Assembly (NCBI GenBank): GCA_003194525.1
Contig: NBIV01000193.1
Coordinates: 84,204 to 148,203 of the forward strand
DNA: 64,000 nt
Source of the DNA: Gracilariopsis chorda
Lineage: Eukaryota; Rhodophyta; Florideophyceae; Gracilariales; Gracilariaceae
Reading direction: 5' to 3'
Part shown: one piece after another, positions 1 through 11,619 of the stretch
Layout: the number at the start of each line of letters is the position of its first letter
Position numbering within the stretch: the stretch's first letter is position 1
Program-made: the position numbers and the translations under genes
Notes under the pieces: model-generated
The model's input: only the letters and a program-made list of their open reading frames with translations
What the model was told of the DNA's origin: nothing
The model's database searches: none

Positions 1-58
1 CACTCTGCACGTGTGTTACAGCAGTGCCGGAACGTTCTACACGTTTCGCCACCAACAC
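1..58 (-). repeat. LTR end fragment, left copy
   Basis: This stretch aligns with 5641-5699. Both contain CACGTGTGTT, then AGCAGTGC, GGAAC and CACGTTTCG, and both end in ACCAACA. It is read as the internal end of the LTR cut by the window edge. Confidence 0.6.
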
Positions 59-281
59 AGCCCCCAACGCAATGGTTGGTACGCCGCGGCAACCTCCAGT
101 TCTAATCTTTCAATGGGTGCGCAAAGTACCTCTTCAAACGATGGGCGTGAATTCCATTGCGAGTGTAGTGGTTGTGCAGAGACACCAAAGTGTACCTGGG
201 ATGCTTAGCTGTCACAACTCCACATGGCCCAAAGTACTTCGAGGAAAACGCAGGCCACTTCAATGTGGTATTTGGAGCCTT

Positions 282-1452
282 TCATCGAGCAACAAGGACC
301 AGATCACCAACTGCAAACTTCGTTATCTTCTTCATCGAACTGTTTTGATGACATTCCATCTGAGATCGCTTAGCTCTTTTATTGGATGCTGCCAATACCT
401 CCAACTCTCCGAATGTATAAGAAGAGTCTCCATGAATTGGTGCAAGACCATTTTCTTTCGAAGTAATACGTGGTTTCACGCCGTAAAGCAGCTCAAAGGG
501 CGAACTTCCACTAGAGAGATGACGCCGGTGGTATCCATACAGAACCTAAGACAGTTGCTCATCCCAAGTCAAGTGGTTGGAGAGAGTTTTCTTAAAGCTC
601 TTTTCAACGTGCCGATCATTATCTCTGCCCTTCCATTTGACATTGGATCATAAGCTAGTACAGTCTTCCACGTAATATCATTCTCTTTCTGGAATTCCAC
701 AAGCGACTTAGATGTGACACACGTCGCATTGTCCAAAACGATAACCCTGGGTAGGCCGAATGGAGAGATGATTCCTTTCTTCACAAATTTTATGACCACT
801 TTTAATGTAGATGTATTAGTGGGGGCAGCGCTTGGCCAACCTGTCAAGTGCTCAACGAAAACCAAAAGAAATCTATATCCCCACCTGCTTGTAGGAAATG
901 GGCCTGCAACATCGATCGAATATACGTCAAAAAGCGAAGACATAGGTGTATGAAGGCTGCTGTAATACATAGATAATGGTGAAATTCTCTGACATGCGTC
1001 AAAGCTCTTCACATAGTTCCCGACTTCTCGATACATAGTCGGCAACCAAAACCGCTCAGTGATAAACTTTCGTGTGGCTGCAACGTTCCAGTGTCCACTT
1101 TCGTCGTGAAAGGACTTAACGATGTCCAGTCGCCGAGTGATATACGGAACAAGTCGTACATTGTTTGCCCCCCTCCTGAACAGTTTTCCTTCTCAGACCA
1201 GAAATCGCTTCGCATTACGTCGGATTGCTTGACGAATATATGTGTCACTCTCATCCATTGGGAACCCATAAAGGTAGCGGGCAATATTCGAATAGTATGG
1301 TTCCAGTCCGGGAAAGTGCTCAGCTTCAACTGCAAGGCAAAGTAAATCTCCTTCATCTTCATGTCAATCTCCCTTGTCTCCGTGGTGAGTCCTAGAAAGG
1401 TAGTCTGCAGCACCATTATCCTTGCCTGCACGATACACAAGCTCAAAGTCAT
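282..1452 (-). pseudogene. Gypsy integrase, broken
   Basis: Two main fragments cover the integrase. 569-1045 holds the core, with SIDVAGPFPTS (first acidic residue), VIVLDNATCV (second) and NGRAE (glutamate region), the D,D,E layout of retroviral-type integrases. 282-479 continues toward the C-terminus in another frame. 1009-1452 overlaps the preceding junction with RNase H and the zinc-binding region, again in another frame. The known role of the family is insertion of the cDNA copy; this copy cannot make a whole protein. Confidence 0.75.
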
Positions 1453-3003
1453 ACTCGGCTAGGAAGTCAAGCCATCGAGCTAGGCGTCCATATATGTCCC
1501 GCTTCTGGAAAGCGTAGCGCAACTCCATATTATCTGTGATAACGTTGAATGGAACCGAAGAAAGAAGGTACACCCTGAACTTCTTGAGTGCAAAGATGAC
1601 TGCCGGTGTCTCTCGTTCACAGGCGGAGTAATTCCTTTCAGCTTGGGTCATAGTACGACTGGCGACCTGCATTGGATGAATTCTCCCGTCCTCTTTCTTT
1701 TGCGACAATACTGCCTTCAGAGAAACGCTTCTCAATGTCCGGAAATGACAATACAGGAGGCTCCGTCAATTTCTTTTTCAAATCACGAAAATCATCCATC
1801 ATATCTTCTCTCCATGTCAAAGTTTTATTTCCTGACGTAGCGCACTGAAATACGGCGCATGTTTCCGCAAAGTTTCTGATAAATCGACGATGGTACACTG
1901 CTAGACCGAGGAACGACCTAAGGTCTGTCGTAGTAGTACGCACGGGAGTGCCTTGAATCTTGTCAATCTTTGAATGGTCCACAGAGATGCCACTTGCATC
2001 AATGGAATGTACAAGAACGGATACCCTTGGCAATGCAAAGAAACACTTCGACAACTTTAGCTTAAGACCATGCTTCCTCATGCGATTGAACACTAGCCTC
2101 AAATGAGAAACATGTTCTTCGAGGCTCTTTGAAAATATCACGACGTCGTCAATGTATACGCGGACGAAAGCAAGTCCCCGGAGCACATGTTCCATCATAC
2201 GCAGAAATGTGGGAGTGGCATTCATAAGGCCAAACGGCATCAATTCAAACATGAACGTCCCGTATGTGCAAACAAAGGTGGTCATCTCTTTGCAATCTTC
2301 AGACATCTTGACTTGCTAATATCCTGAGAAAAGGTCAAGGGTGGTGAAAACACAACATCCTCCAAGGTCGTCAGATATTTCTTCCATGCGGGGTAGCGGC
2401 CATCGATCAGCTTTCATGGCTCTATTGAGTTCGCGATAGTCAATGCAGAACCTTGGAGTTCCATCTGTTTTGGAATCAATGACACGACTGAAAATGACAA
2501 TGCAGAAGCGGAAGGAGTAATAATGCGTGCCTTGAGTAACAGATCCATTTCCTTGCAGACGATCTCATCGTGCATGGAGACATTCTCCTGGCCCTGGAAT
2601 GTATTGGCTTATCCACGGTTCGCTCAAAGGAGGGAGATAAAGAGACTTCTGCAGGACGCAGGTCCATCAGAGACCAAGCGATTACATTGGACACTTGCAA
2701 ACAAGTACTTATCTCTTTCCTTTCATTTCCAAAGACATGGGATAGCTTAGAGAACAACAGCTCTGTTTGTTGACTGTCACCAGAGATGTCCAAATGTGGT
2801 ATCATTTCGCCATGATCACCTTGATTTTTGTCTGTAAGAGCGACAAAAAGTTCATCTTCTTCTTCAGATGTACTCTCATCATCGAAAGGAGCATCAGAGT
2901 CCGATGTAAAGTCATCGCTATCCGTGTGATCTTCTTCTTCGTCCAGAACATCAACGCGATCGTAATCGAAGCCAATTATGAGTCTCTTCCCGGTACTTTT
3001 CAT
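1364..3003 (-). pseudogene. Gypsy reverse transcriptase and RNase H, broken
   Basis: Reading down the minus strand, 2476-3003 carries an acidic linker and the N-terminal reverse transcriptase region. Next, around 2311-2475, comes PRFCIDYRELNRAMKADRW and then FTTLDLFSGY followed by a stop. 1638-2306 holds the palm with VYIDDVVIFS, where YIDD is the catalytic motif. 1364-1735 holds RNase H with VITDNMELRYAF and ends in GAADYLSR. The TAA after LDLFSGY and at least two frame changes inactivate the enzyme. Residues around the catalytic motifs remain well conserved, so decay is fairly recent. Confidence 0.85.
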
Positions 3004-3036
3004 CTTCAGTTGCTGATTACCGAGGTCATGACAAGC

Positions 3037-3715
3037 CTAAAAAGTCTCAAGAGTAGGAAAACCGACTATAGAATAAAACGGAGGACCATCAATAACGAGA
3101 AAGTCTAGCGGAACAGATATGTATCCAAACCAGATAGGCACATCATGAAGTATACCCTTGCATACTGTGATCTGTCCGTTAGCTACAGTTATCTTCCTCG
3201 CCATTTTCTTCGGTTCCAATGACAACTTCTCACAAAGCGTGGTAGAAATGAGATTCGGCACAGTTCCAGAATTTAGTAACGCTTCTGTTTCAGTTCCATA
3301 TATCGTCACAGAGCCTGCCTTTAGACGTCTATTCTCCTTCCCAACTGGAGCTACAAATGAACGTCGGACGTTACTTCGGCGATTGATAAGCTTACGAATC
3401 TCCTTCTTAGCATCGTCAGCGTCTCCGCGAATCAGTTGTACAAATGTCAATCTGGATGAAGCATTTGTCAGCTATGCCAGGATTTTGTACTTGCATGATC
3501 CTATATACTCGTTGTTTAGCCTTTCTCGGTTTTTGTTTCCGTGATTTATGCTCATGAACCTTCGCTTGACGGATTCTTCTTTCTAGACGGGATGATTTAA
3601 GCAAAAGTGGGGAGGGCGCTCTGCCATCCGAGCGGGGTTGCTTAGAAACGGCTTCACCTTCCGCATTTCTCTTAGTCGTAGCAACTACCCCCATATTCTC
3701 AAAGTTCTCGGTCAT
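3037..3715 (-). pseudogene. Gypsy linker and aspartic protease, broken
   Basis: 3416-3715 encodes a basic, charged linker after the zinc knuckle. 3037-3450 encodes a retropepsin-like fold: ALLNSGTVPNLIS stands where the family has a D-S/T-G catalytic triad, followed by VANGQITVCKG and LDFLVIDGPPFYSIVG. The catalytic aspartate position reads asparagine (NSG), so the protease would be inactive even without the frame changes. Confidence 0.6.
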
Positions 3716-3781
3716 GATCGATACATGGTCAGATCATTTCTGAGAACCGGAAGAAGGTTCTTTTTCCTTTTCTTTGGTTGG

Positions 3782-4683
3782 TCACACTTTTCTAGTATCC
3801 CCCACCATGATTCGTCTCCAGTAGGTGATCTCAGAGTGTCCGATATTTCCACAACGAGAACATCTAGTATCGCGATGCGGGTTTGCGTCACATTGTGACG
3901 CATAAAGACCGGCCTCCATGCAATAAGCACAGGTTCTGTCATAGCCCCAACGTTCTGTTTGTGACTTCTTAACCATGAGAGTAAGTTCTGCAAACTGTTC
4001 GGATAATTTATCAACCTTGGACTCCAAACCCTGGGGCGAAGAATGATACAATGGCCTGTGGGTTTGGACAATACGCTTCGGTGGGACCATGAATAAAACA
4101 TGCGAGCCCATCGCTTTCTTGGCAGCATCGAAGGCTTTCACTTGAACCTTCAACTCTTCATAATCTTCTGCACCACGAAAGACCATAAACTGAGCTACGT
4201 CAGCGTATTCCATCACCTCTTTTCTTAACAGCCGAATTTTGCCTTAAAATTGAACCCAGTTTTCTGAAAGAGGTTATCCATATGACTCAAGGAACCAACC
4301 AAATCTCCATAGTCCAGTTTAGCCGATATTTTCAGGCGAATATCGTCTTCAGGTTCTTCGACTTTCCCAAAGCCATTCATAAAAGCTTGCTGCACGGATT
4401 GATAGTCTTTTGCTTCTTCGGAGAGTGAACCATTAATGGCGTAAGTATCATAGTAAAACTCGAAGGCTTTCTTCTCTAGAAAGCCGAAAAGCTCAAGTGC
4501 CATATTGTCTTTGGTCTTTCCTCTCATAGCAACATTCTCAAAGTAAAAGAAAAACATCACAACGTCCACGGACAATCCATCAAAAGAAAGAAATATAGCT
4601 CTAAAATAAGAGAAATTCCCTCTTCCAGAGTACCATGTGGGCGCCTTCACAAAACGGTGACGCAAGGGGGCCAATCTTAGCAA
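3782..4683 (-). pseudogene. Gypsy gag with zinc knuckle, broken
   Basis: 4225-4683 encodes a gag-like helical region (GKTKDNMALELFGFLEKKAF, then an acidic segment with DYQSVQQAFMNGF). 3782-4216 continues in the next frame and ends in a knuckle region: CAYCMEAGLYASQC, then CSRCGNIGHSEITY, where the final cysteine of the C-x2-C-x4-H-x4-C knuckle is replaced by tyrosine. The stop at 4225 separates the two halves. Gag proteins package the element RNA. Confidence 0.65.
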
Positions 4684-5640
4684 TATAGTAGGCTAAAAAG
4701 ATTGTCTGCGTAGCTGAAAGTCCCGTAGAGATGAAAATATTAAACAGAAACCCCGAAAAGACTGAAATGCAGGGACCAAAAGGACTCAACCTGCTAAGCA
4801 AATATGAAAACAAAAGGGAGAGCAAGAGTCTCAACCCCAGAAAACTCCTGCAGAACTTCTTGAAACGGCGCGGGACCAAAAAATTATGTCAATGGCTACT
4901 AGGAGTCAGACTCCCGGCTTCCGCTCAAACACTCCGGATGTGACGCAATTTCTGCAGCCTACCTAGTTCTGTGCAAACCAGAAGCAGGCGCGTACAATCT
5001 TTACATGGCTTCCAAACGAGAGCTACTAACAGCGGGATATGCTTTCAATCTGTACCCAATCTGGCCCTTTGCCGGAAAAGTTGCGTGGCACGTCCCCGTC
5101 GGACAGCTTCCCGTCTAGCACTTCCGTCCTGAAATCGCCAGGTCTGCCGACCGACACCGTTATCCGAGGAAAGCTCCGGTGGGGCTTACAGACGACAGAA
5201 GCACCTTTTGTACATACTGCCCGTCTCCCGTCTACGCTTGAAGCGCTTCAACCGGTCTTAGCAACGGCAGTTCTCGACCCCAAGTATGCACCTAGCGGCA
5301 AAACCCTCACTAGACGCAGATGATGGTTGAATGGTTGATTGAATGAGTGGAAAAGGTTGGGGGGTGCGGTATATGTTTCAGTGTGATGTTCAGCTGAGTC
5401 CAGACCAAATTCCGGGCCTCAACTTGCCCTTTTACAGAGTCTAAAAGCACTTGAAACAACGCAGGAACGCATTACTACTTTTTACCTACTCATTTGTGCG
5501 TCTAGAATACTCCATTGGCTTCTAGCAGCCTCTGAAGCTGCACACTAACCAATACCACTCCGTCTTCTGGCACCAGCGTCACTCAAATACAGTAGCACGG
5601 CTGGGCCAGCGAAGCAAGGAATGCTCTAGAAGCTACTGGA
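4684..5640. other. Gypsy 5' leader and LTR region, no gene seen
   Basis: This lies upstream of gag on the minus strand and inside the inferred element. It probably contains the untranslated leader, the primer-binding site and most of the right LTR. I could not place the inner LTR boundary or a clear primer-binding site. A 94-residue open stretch at 5039-5323 (plus) has no recognisable domain and is not called. Confidence 0.4.
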
Positions 5641-5662
5641 ACACTCTACACGTGTGTTCCAG
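5636..5662. repeat. Short hairpin in the LTR end
   Basis: Perfect 9-bp arms CTGGAACAC and GTGTTCCAG are separated by 9 bases. They lie in the right LTR end, just before the AGCAGTGCTGGAACA segment that repeats half of the arm. Confidence 0.6.
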
Positions 5663-5699
5663 CAGTGCTGGAACAATCTGCACGTTTCGGGACCAACAA
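5641..5699 (-). repeat. LTR end fragment, right copy
   Basis: Partner of 1-58 with the same order of short blocks and the same ACCAACA end. About a dozen differences separate the two, consistent with an old insertion. Confidence 0.6.
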
Positions 5700-7194
5700 A
5701 TACCTTCTAGTTCAGCATAGTAGGTATAGGTAATAACTCATAATAACCTGTCAATGGACACTTTCCTGCCATGAAAAACCTGCTTGTCAAAGGCACTGTC
5801 CGTCTTACGGTATCTTGTCTCTATATAATACCCTTTCATGTCACTGTTCAGCTTCAATACTCTTTTTCCAACAACTAAATGATGGCACAGTCCATTGCAA
5901 CCTCTCTCATTTGCGAGATGACAGATGATTCTAGTTCGTCACATCATTCCGTTCAATACTACCCTTTCATTGATAAGGAGGCTAAGGCGTCTGATGACAC
6001 GTATCCTGTCATGCCAGCAACTACTTCACAAGATGCTAGCGAGGGCGTCCGTTCCAGCATCAGGTAGTTTGGTTGGTGCAACGATTTACGAGTGGAGTTG
6101 GAGGAAACAACGCATCGCATATCTGAAAATGAGACCACGAAGGAAGTCCAGTATACCCTGGTCAACAATAATATAGCCCAGGCCCTCAATTTATAGGTGC
6201 GCGGACTATTGAATGGCCCGGTATTTGCGGCAAACTGTTGCGGTATGAACAAAGATGCTCCACTGCATCTGCTTCTACCGTTAGTCGGTACCCGTCAGGA
6301 CAAGTAAATTTCCTTCCTTGCGTTGTGCCAAAATAGTATTCTCTTTGGCGTTGCAGGGCTGAACGGGGTACAGTTTGGGGGCGGGGTGGAGTGAAGCGAA
6401 CTATTTAGTTCGATCAGGCGCTGCGGGAGGCAGTGGTGGCGCGGAAGGGTAGTAACTGCTGTTTGTAGCATGGGCTGCTGCATAGGGAGGCAGTCGGTCA
6501 CTTGTAGTCACATCGCTCGCAGCATGAGTGAGTGGACTCGGGAGTGGGGGGCGAACACGACTAGCCAGCCTCTGTGTGGCCAAATTTGAGTGACGGCGAA
6601 CGTCGCCCTCTTCCGCGGAGGTGCTCGTCAGTGGGGGGTGCGTTTGTGTTGGAAGCAGGCTAGGAGAGGTGGCTCTGAAATGAAATTACATCTCATACAG
6701 ACTGCACCTCTAGCCCATATCATTTAGAGCCAAAAGAAAAGGAGGGGAACTCCCTGACAGTACTCATACGAACTATGTGATACAATATGGCGCTCTGTAG
6801 GAAACGGCATATGTTAAAGAAACTTTTCCTACGCGTTATTAGAGAGCTTACGCCTGCGCGGAATTCTGCGAGCCACTCAAAGAATTCCGGCAAGTTTGCA
6901 TTCCCACGTGTAAACTAAAATTGATACAGAATTCTGTTGTCGCGAGTTTACGCAAGCACACAAAAGTTGAATCTTGAGTATTACGGAGTTAGGGCTCAGC
7001 ATCTGTTATGCTCCGGAACTCTGGCAGCAACAACCATATCTGTTCATAGCCAATAAAACCACGGCTTATTTGGAATTGCAACTAGATCCCTCGCTTCTAC
7101 TTGCACGTTAGAGGCTGTCGTTTGGAAGCGTAATGTGCACAAGGCCTCTGCCTTGTCCTTGGACCAGGCATTATTGCAGCTTGCACAATAATAC
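5700..7194. other. Unassigned stretch
   Basis: No gene is recognisable. A TATA-like TATATAAT lies near 5822, about 50 bases before an ATG that opens 62 codons (5879-6067, plus), rich in Ser and Thr with no known motif; I do not call it. 6840-6900 contains GAATTC-rich near-repeats that could be the left end of the Harbinger element, but no matching inverted terminus was found. Confidence 0.4.
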
Positions 7195-8075
7195 ATGCGC
7201 CATAAAGATAGCTATAGCAACCACCTCCGCCGTCGAAGCCGTGTATCTCTGACTGACTTTACCTTTAAGTTCAATTCGCTTAGTGACTTAGTGTGTCTAA
7301 CCCATTTTCGTTTTTGTAAAGATGATCTTACTAAGCTCGTTCCTGTTATGGCCTGGCTCTCTGTCAAGACTTCAACTACCCGTAATCGTTACTACTGCAC
7401 ACCTGTTCTAGCCACTTGCGTCGTACTGTATCGACTTGCTACTTCAGCGCGTTGGGTAGACTTGGAAGAGCTCTTTGGAAAGCTTGAGTCACAGCTCTTC
7501 GAGATACTGTGGGAAGCGATAGAGATATCACTCGAATCAAGAGAGCATTTGCTCAACGACCCCATCAGCGCCGAATTTTTCAGTGGAGACTTCTTTTGTA
7601 GGCGGAAGCGATAAATCGAAGTTCAAATACGTTGCTGAACTGCGTCGGTTTTATATATGGGACTGTGCTTGGCATAGCATGGCCAAAGGGTAACCTTGCA
7701 CAGCATGTTGTGTACCACGGACATAAGCGCAAGTATGTGCTTCAGTACCAAGCCTTCAATATTCCTGATGGGATTATCACGCACCTACATAGCCCACTCG
7801 AAGGGCGTAAATACGACTGGACGTTATAAATTTGCTCCGGACTGAACGGAGAATTGTCCCAAGTGCTACAGCATCAAGACGTATCGTACTGTATATACTA
7901 TAACACAAGGTGCTTTATGGAGGTGCAATTTGAAGGTGCAACCCTATCAACAGCACAGAAGTATTTCAACAGGGCTATGGCAGGCGTGCGTATCAGCGTG
8001 GAGTGGGTCTTCAAAGAGCTCAAAATGCACTTTGCTACAGTGGATTTTAAGCGCAAGATGAAGGTTTTCGAATGA
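7195..8075 (+). pseudogene. PIF/Harbinger DDE transposase, broken
   Basis: Three consecutive plus-strand fragments (7195-7614, 7632-7829, 7854-8075) make up a DDE_Tnp_4 type transposase. The first has the helical N-terminal region. The second has GFIYGTVLGIAWPKGN, where the family shows FIDGT, so the first catalytic aspartate appears to be tyrosine, followed by HKRKYVLQYQAF and EGRKYDWTL (second aspartate). The third ends with ISVEWVFKELK, which holds the catalytic glutamate. Two frame changes and the D-to-Y change mean it cannot act. The Myb-like partner gene lies convergent at 8434-9180. Confidence 0.85.
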
Positions 8076-8433
8076 CGTATCGGTATGCTATATACAGCAT
8101 CGATGATGTTGTCAAACTTCGGCAACTGTTGCTATCCCAACCAGATATCAAAGTAATTCGGTGTACCACCGCCCTCTCTTAAGGAATATGTATCGCGCAA
8201 AATATAGCTCGCGGAGAGTCGTAAGGAGCGAGGATGAAGTCCGCGTCCCGAGGGGACCGAGTGCGCGAGGCGAGCGGAGGTTTCTGCAGCCCTGCAGGGA
8301 GCTCTCCGCAAGGAGAAGGTAGAACGATTTTGATGGTAAAGGATGCCAGTCGTTACTCCAAAAAGGTTGATGGAGAGCAAAAAGGGTACTTTTACTTCTC
8401 TTTGGACAGTAGGTCTAGTTGTGCTTTATGCTT

Positions 8434-9180
8434 CTACAACTTGAGTTTACTATGCTCGAGACACTCCTCGCGTCTCTTCTCTCGGTCTAAGCGGTGCTGT
8501 CCTCTGCGCTCCTTGCGCTCCTTCCCTCGCTCGGTACGGGCGACAATCGCGCTTTCCTGCTCAAAGGCCAAGCGTTCGCATTCGAGGCCTACACGCGCAA
8601 GATCAGCCTCTTCGAGATGACAGCCGAAGCAATCCATCTCATTCCCAACAACTGGCGGACTTCATCTGCTCTTTTTGGCTTTCTTCGCCCTACTGCTCCC
8701 CTTGTCCTTTTCAGCGTCCAAAGCCTCTCCATTCACCGACGAGTCGCTGCTACTGGCATCACTTGCATTATTACGCTTTGTAGTGGCAGAAACGGGAGTG
8801 GCACCACTGCGTTCCTTATCTTCTTCCTTCTTGCGCTCAGCCTTTTTCAGTGCCTTTTTTTGTGAGTCGTCTTTTGCATCCAGCATTTTCATGAGCAGGT
8901 CCGAAAGCTCCCTCATCTCGCCTCCTGCTACCCCTGAGAACCGCTGATTACCATCGTCAAGCTTGCAGTATTGCTCCCGCATACGCTTGTAGCGGTTTTG
9001 AAGAGGCTTCCACGCTATAGATTCACCAGCAAAAGCACGGTTTGCGTTGAACTTTTTGGCTACCTCTTCAAACCGCTTCCTCGTCTCGCAAACGGAGACG
9101 TATGCGCCCTTGCGGCTACAACCTCGCACGCAATGACAAAATCTTGAGCCGCTGTGTAACGCGACTTCTTTCGGGGGGTC
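8434..9180 (-). pseudogene. Myb/SANT-like Harbinger accessory protein, broken
   Basis: 8662-9129 encodes a Myb/SANT-like trihelical region (KRFEEVAKKFNANRAFAG, then WKPLQNRYKRMREQYCK), then a Lys/Glu-rich and Ser-rich linker. After an in-frame TGA at about 8650 it continues at 8434-8637 with a coiled-coil tail (LEEADLARVGLECERLAFEQ). Upstream of 9129, SRYTAAQDFVIACEVVAAR sits in another frame, so there is also a frameshift near the start. PIF/Harbinger elements usually carry a Myb-like gene whose product helps the transposase bind DNA. The convergent arrangement fits this. Confidence 0.7.
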
Positions 9181-9580
9181 AGGGGCACAGCTCCGATGTC
9201 ACAAACGTCTGCCACCGTGGCTGCGTCACGCTAACTGGGCAGTATGGTGCTCGCAGTTGTGCATTTAAGGGTAACTCTTTACCGCGAAATTCGTGAAAGG
9301 CATTACACGTGGTACTCATAGCTTTACTTACGCGACTTCCGTAACGAAGCACTATTCAGCATTATTCGTGAAGTCCTCGCTAGAGAATTCTGCAAACAAA
9401 ATCTCAACACCCCACTCTTAAGCATATTATTCGTATGAGGGGGGTGTTCTCGATTGAATGGAGGGGGCGGCCCACTAAACCACCCTGTATGCACCTATAA
9501 GCGCACGCATGCAAAACTCCCATTTGCCGCAACGCCTCCCTACCTTTTAAAACATTCAGCAGCAGCAAATCTGGCTGCTT

Positions 9581-9618
9581 AGTGGCTGGCACTCCAATAA
9601 TGACTGCAGTGCCAGCCA
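9581..9618. repeat. Hairpin of the TGGCTGGCACT family, copy 1
   Basis: AGTGGCTGGCACT and AGTGCCAGCCA form inverted arms around a short centre. Confidence 0.6.
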
Positions 9619-10070
9619 GTTACAGAAAGCAACGTGTCACGCTTTCCCCTCAATGGCTGGCACTGCAGTCAATTTAGGCACCTACACACAAATCTCTACT
9701 GCTCCAGATACTCTAGGCGCCGCGGGCTTCTACGAGCGCTATTGCGAGAGTAAGCGAGCAAAGTGCTAGGAGAGCCTCCAAACGCTACTAAATCAACAAA
9801 GCTACAAAAAAAAGCGACGTGCAGTGCCGCTCGCACCCTTAGGATGCTTCTACTTGTCTCAAAACCGCACTCTTAAGCATCTACATGCGTATGAAGGGGG
9901 TGTTGTTAACTGATGGGATGCATAGCGCTACAAAATCGCTTTGCACGCCGCCCTACACACATGCAAAATGCCCATTTGGCGCATCGCCTCCCAAGCACTT
10001 AGTTCGCAGCAGCAGCAAAGCGTACAGTGCATTGGCTGCTGCTGCAGGTTGATTGTTTATTTGCTGCTCC

Positions 10071-10108
10071 GTGGCTGGTACTCCAACAATGACTGAAGCG
10101 CCAGCCAC
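10071..10108. repeat. Hairpin of the TGGCTGGCACT family, copy 2
   Basis: GTGGCTGGTACT and GCGCCAGCCAC are inverted arms with a few mismatches. Confidence 0.55.
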
Positions 10109-10595
10109 TCAGCAACTGACTGTTTTTGCCACGTGGCCTAAGCAATCAGATGCCCTTTAGTGCTGCGCAGCATTGCAATGGATATGTTAAAAAAGAACCC
10201 TCTATAACTTCTCAGTTTCAAAATCATTCTGGCCACGCGGCTGTACTTGCTCTGTAGGCCGTTTGTGAGTGATAGCGAGCAGAAATGGCCTCCAGATCCC
10301 CCAAAGTCACCCATGTTCTGCCGCACGCAGCGCTGGAAGTGGCGGAATGCCCCTTCTTCTTGTCTACCTTCTATAGATTTATTAACGTAAGAGGGGGTAG
10401 TTGTTAACTGAAAGGAGGCGTTGCGCCAAAGCACGCACTTACGCCCTCGCACGCGCTTGCAAGAACCTCTCTTGATGCAACGCCTCCCTTTCATTCACCA
10501 AATTTAACAGCAGCAGCAGCATCAGCAGCAGCAGCAAATCGTACAGCTCAATGGCCGGTGCTGCATGCTGCTGCATTTTGACTGCTTCTGATGCT

Positions 10596-10638
10596 GAGTG
10601 GCTGGCACTACAGTAAATGACTGTAGTGCCATCCACTC
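10596..10638. repeat. Hairpin of the TGGCTGGCACT family, copy 3
   Basis: 19-bp arms (10596-10614 and 10620-10638) with one mismatch around a 5-base loop AAATG. This is the best preserved of the three. Confidence 0.75.
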
Positions 10639-10699
10639 AGCAGCAGCAGCTGGCTTGCGCGCCACGTGGCTGGCATGTTGCACTGCGCCAGTGCGGAAC

Positions 10700-11425
10700 A
10701 ATGCACAGAGCGTATATAATGCACTAGCGAAGTGCAAAAAAGGATCTCCCTTGCTGACTCAAATCACTATTTTCACATCCCATTTCAGGCTTGGCCCATA
10801 GCGCAGTGTCGTAACCTTTTGCTACTTTCGGCACTGTTGCTAGCCTGGGACCTAGGCAAGGCCGAACTCGTGTGAGGGTCGCCACAACAGTAACCCACTG
10901 AGTAACACGGATCTGGGAAAGCTCAAGTGCTTCTCTGTGGTATACTGGTCGTTTGACGGCGATTAGGAAATCTGAGGGTTTCTCAGACCTAATACCAACT
11001 TGCTGTGCACGGTCCGGGGTGGCCGCCGTGTTGTACCTCTTGTTGCGGGGAAGCACACTTCGGTGTGTGAGTAAAGGCAGACCAATCCTTACAACCGGGG
11101 ACCGGTTAGACATTAAATGGCTTGAAAACCGGCTGGGCACACTTTGCCCGTCATAACCCAACAGGAGTGTGTCGAGAGTCCCTGTGCTGCGTACGACTCC
11201 ATCCGGTAAACATAAGTCTTGCAGCAAGTTTTTTAATTGCTCATGCAACTAGGCCTGGTGGGGGAAAAGCAACAAACCGTAACCAGTTTTTCGTTTTCAA
11301 CTTCTTCTTATATTGGAAGCATATTCTGGAACTCTGGCAAATGTTTTAGGGTTTTAGAGAAATGGAAATGTTTTTAATTTTGTAAATTGCTATGGTGTGA
11401 GGAGGTCTACTCCTGATCTCCGGTA
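10700..11425. other. Unassigned stretch before the Helitron
   Basis: Open frames on the minus strand (10724-11248) have no recognisable domain and no start context, and I do not call them. GTTTTAGGGTTTTAG at about 11344 is a telomere-like stretch. Confidence 0.35.
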
Positions 11426-11490
11426 GGCCAAAGCGAATTCTGGAGGCGCCAGAGCGAATTATGGAGCGGCCAGAGTGAATTCTGGAGGGG
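11426..11490 (+). repeat. About 21-bp tandem repeat, 3 copies
   Basis: Three head-to-tail copies of GGCCAGAGCGAATTCTGGAG with few changes, at about 11426, 11448 and 11468. Confidence 0.7.
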
Positions 11491-11619
11491 CCCGGGTGAC
11501 CTCAAGCGGCGCAGGGCCATGAGCTGGACGACCTCGACGAATGCCAGTTGCTCCGGCTCCAGATGAGATTCTGGTAAATAAGAGCGGAGCGCACTTCCAA
11601 GGACCCATTTTTTTCACCC

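Larger units (their letters stand above)
1..5699 (-). mobile_element. Degenerate Ty3/gypsy-type LTR retrotransposon
   Basis: Minus-strand fragments follow the order gag (3782-4683), protease (3037-3450), reverse transcriptase and RNase H (1364-3003), integrase (282-1452). This pol order, with integrase last, is the Ty3/gypsy order. Similar ~58-bp sequences at 1-58 and 5641-5699 look like the matching ends of the two LTRs, so the left LTR runs off the window edge. The genes are split over several frames and an in-frame stop interrupts the reverse transcriptase, so this copy is dead. The outer LTR boundary and target duplication cannot be seen. Confidence 0.85.
9404..10700. repeat. Three degenerate tandem repeats of about 460-530 bp
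   Basis: Three copies share an ordered set of blocks: GTATGAGGGGGGTGTT-type (about 9433, 9889, 10388), then CAACGCCTCCC-type (about 9531, 9985, 10478), a CAG-rich run, and a palindromic TGGCTGGCACT segment (9581, 10071, 10596). The spacing between equivalent blocks is 450-530 bp. No coding potential is seen. The second and third copies share GTTGTTAACTG. Confidence 0.7.

Noticed and set aside
5039-5323. 94-codon open frame in the gypsy leader or LTR
   Set aside because: No motif; likely chance within the retrotransposon.
10724-11248. 174-codon open frame on the minus strand
   Set aside because: No family resemblance, low-complexity composition and no promoter or start context.
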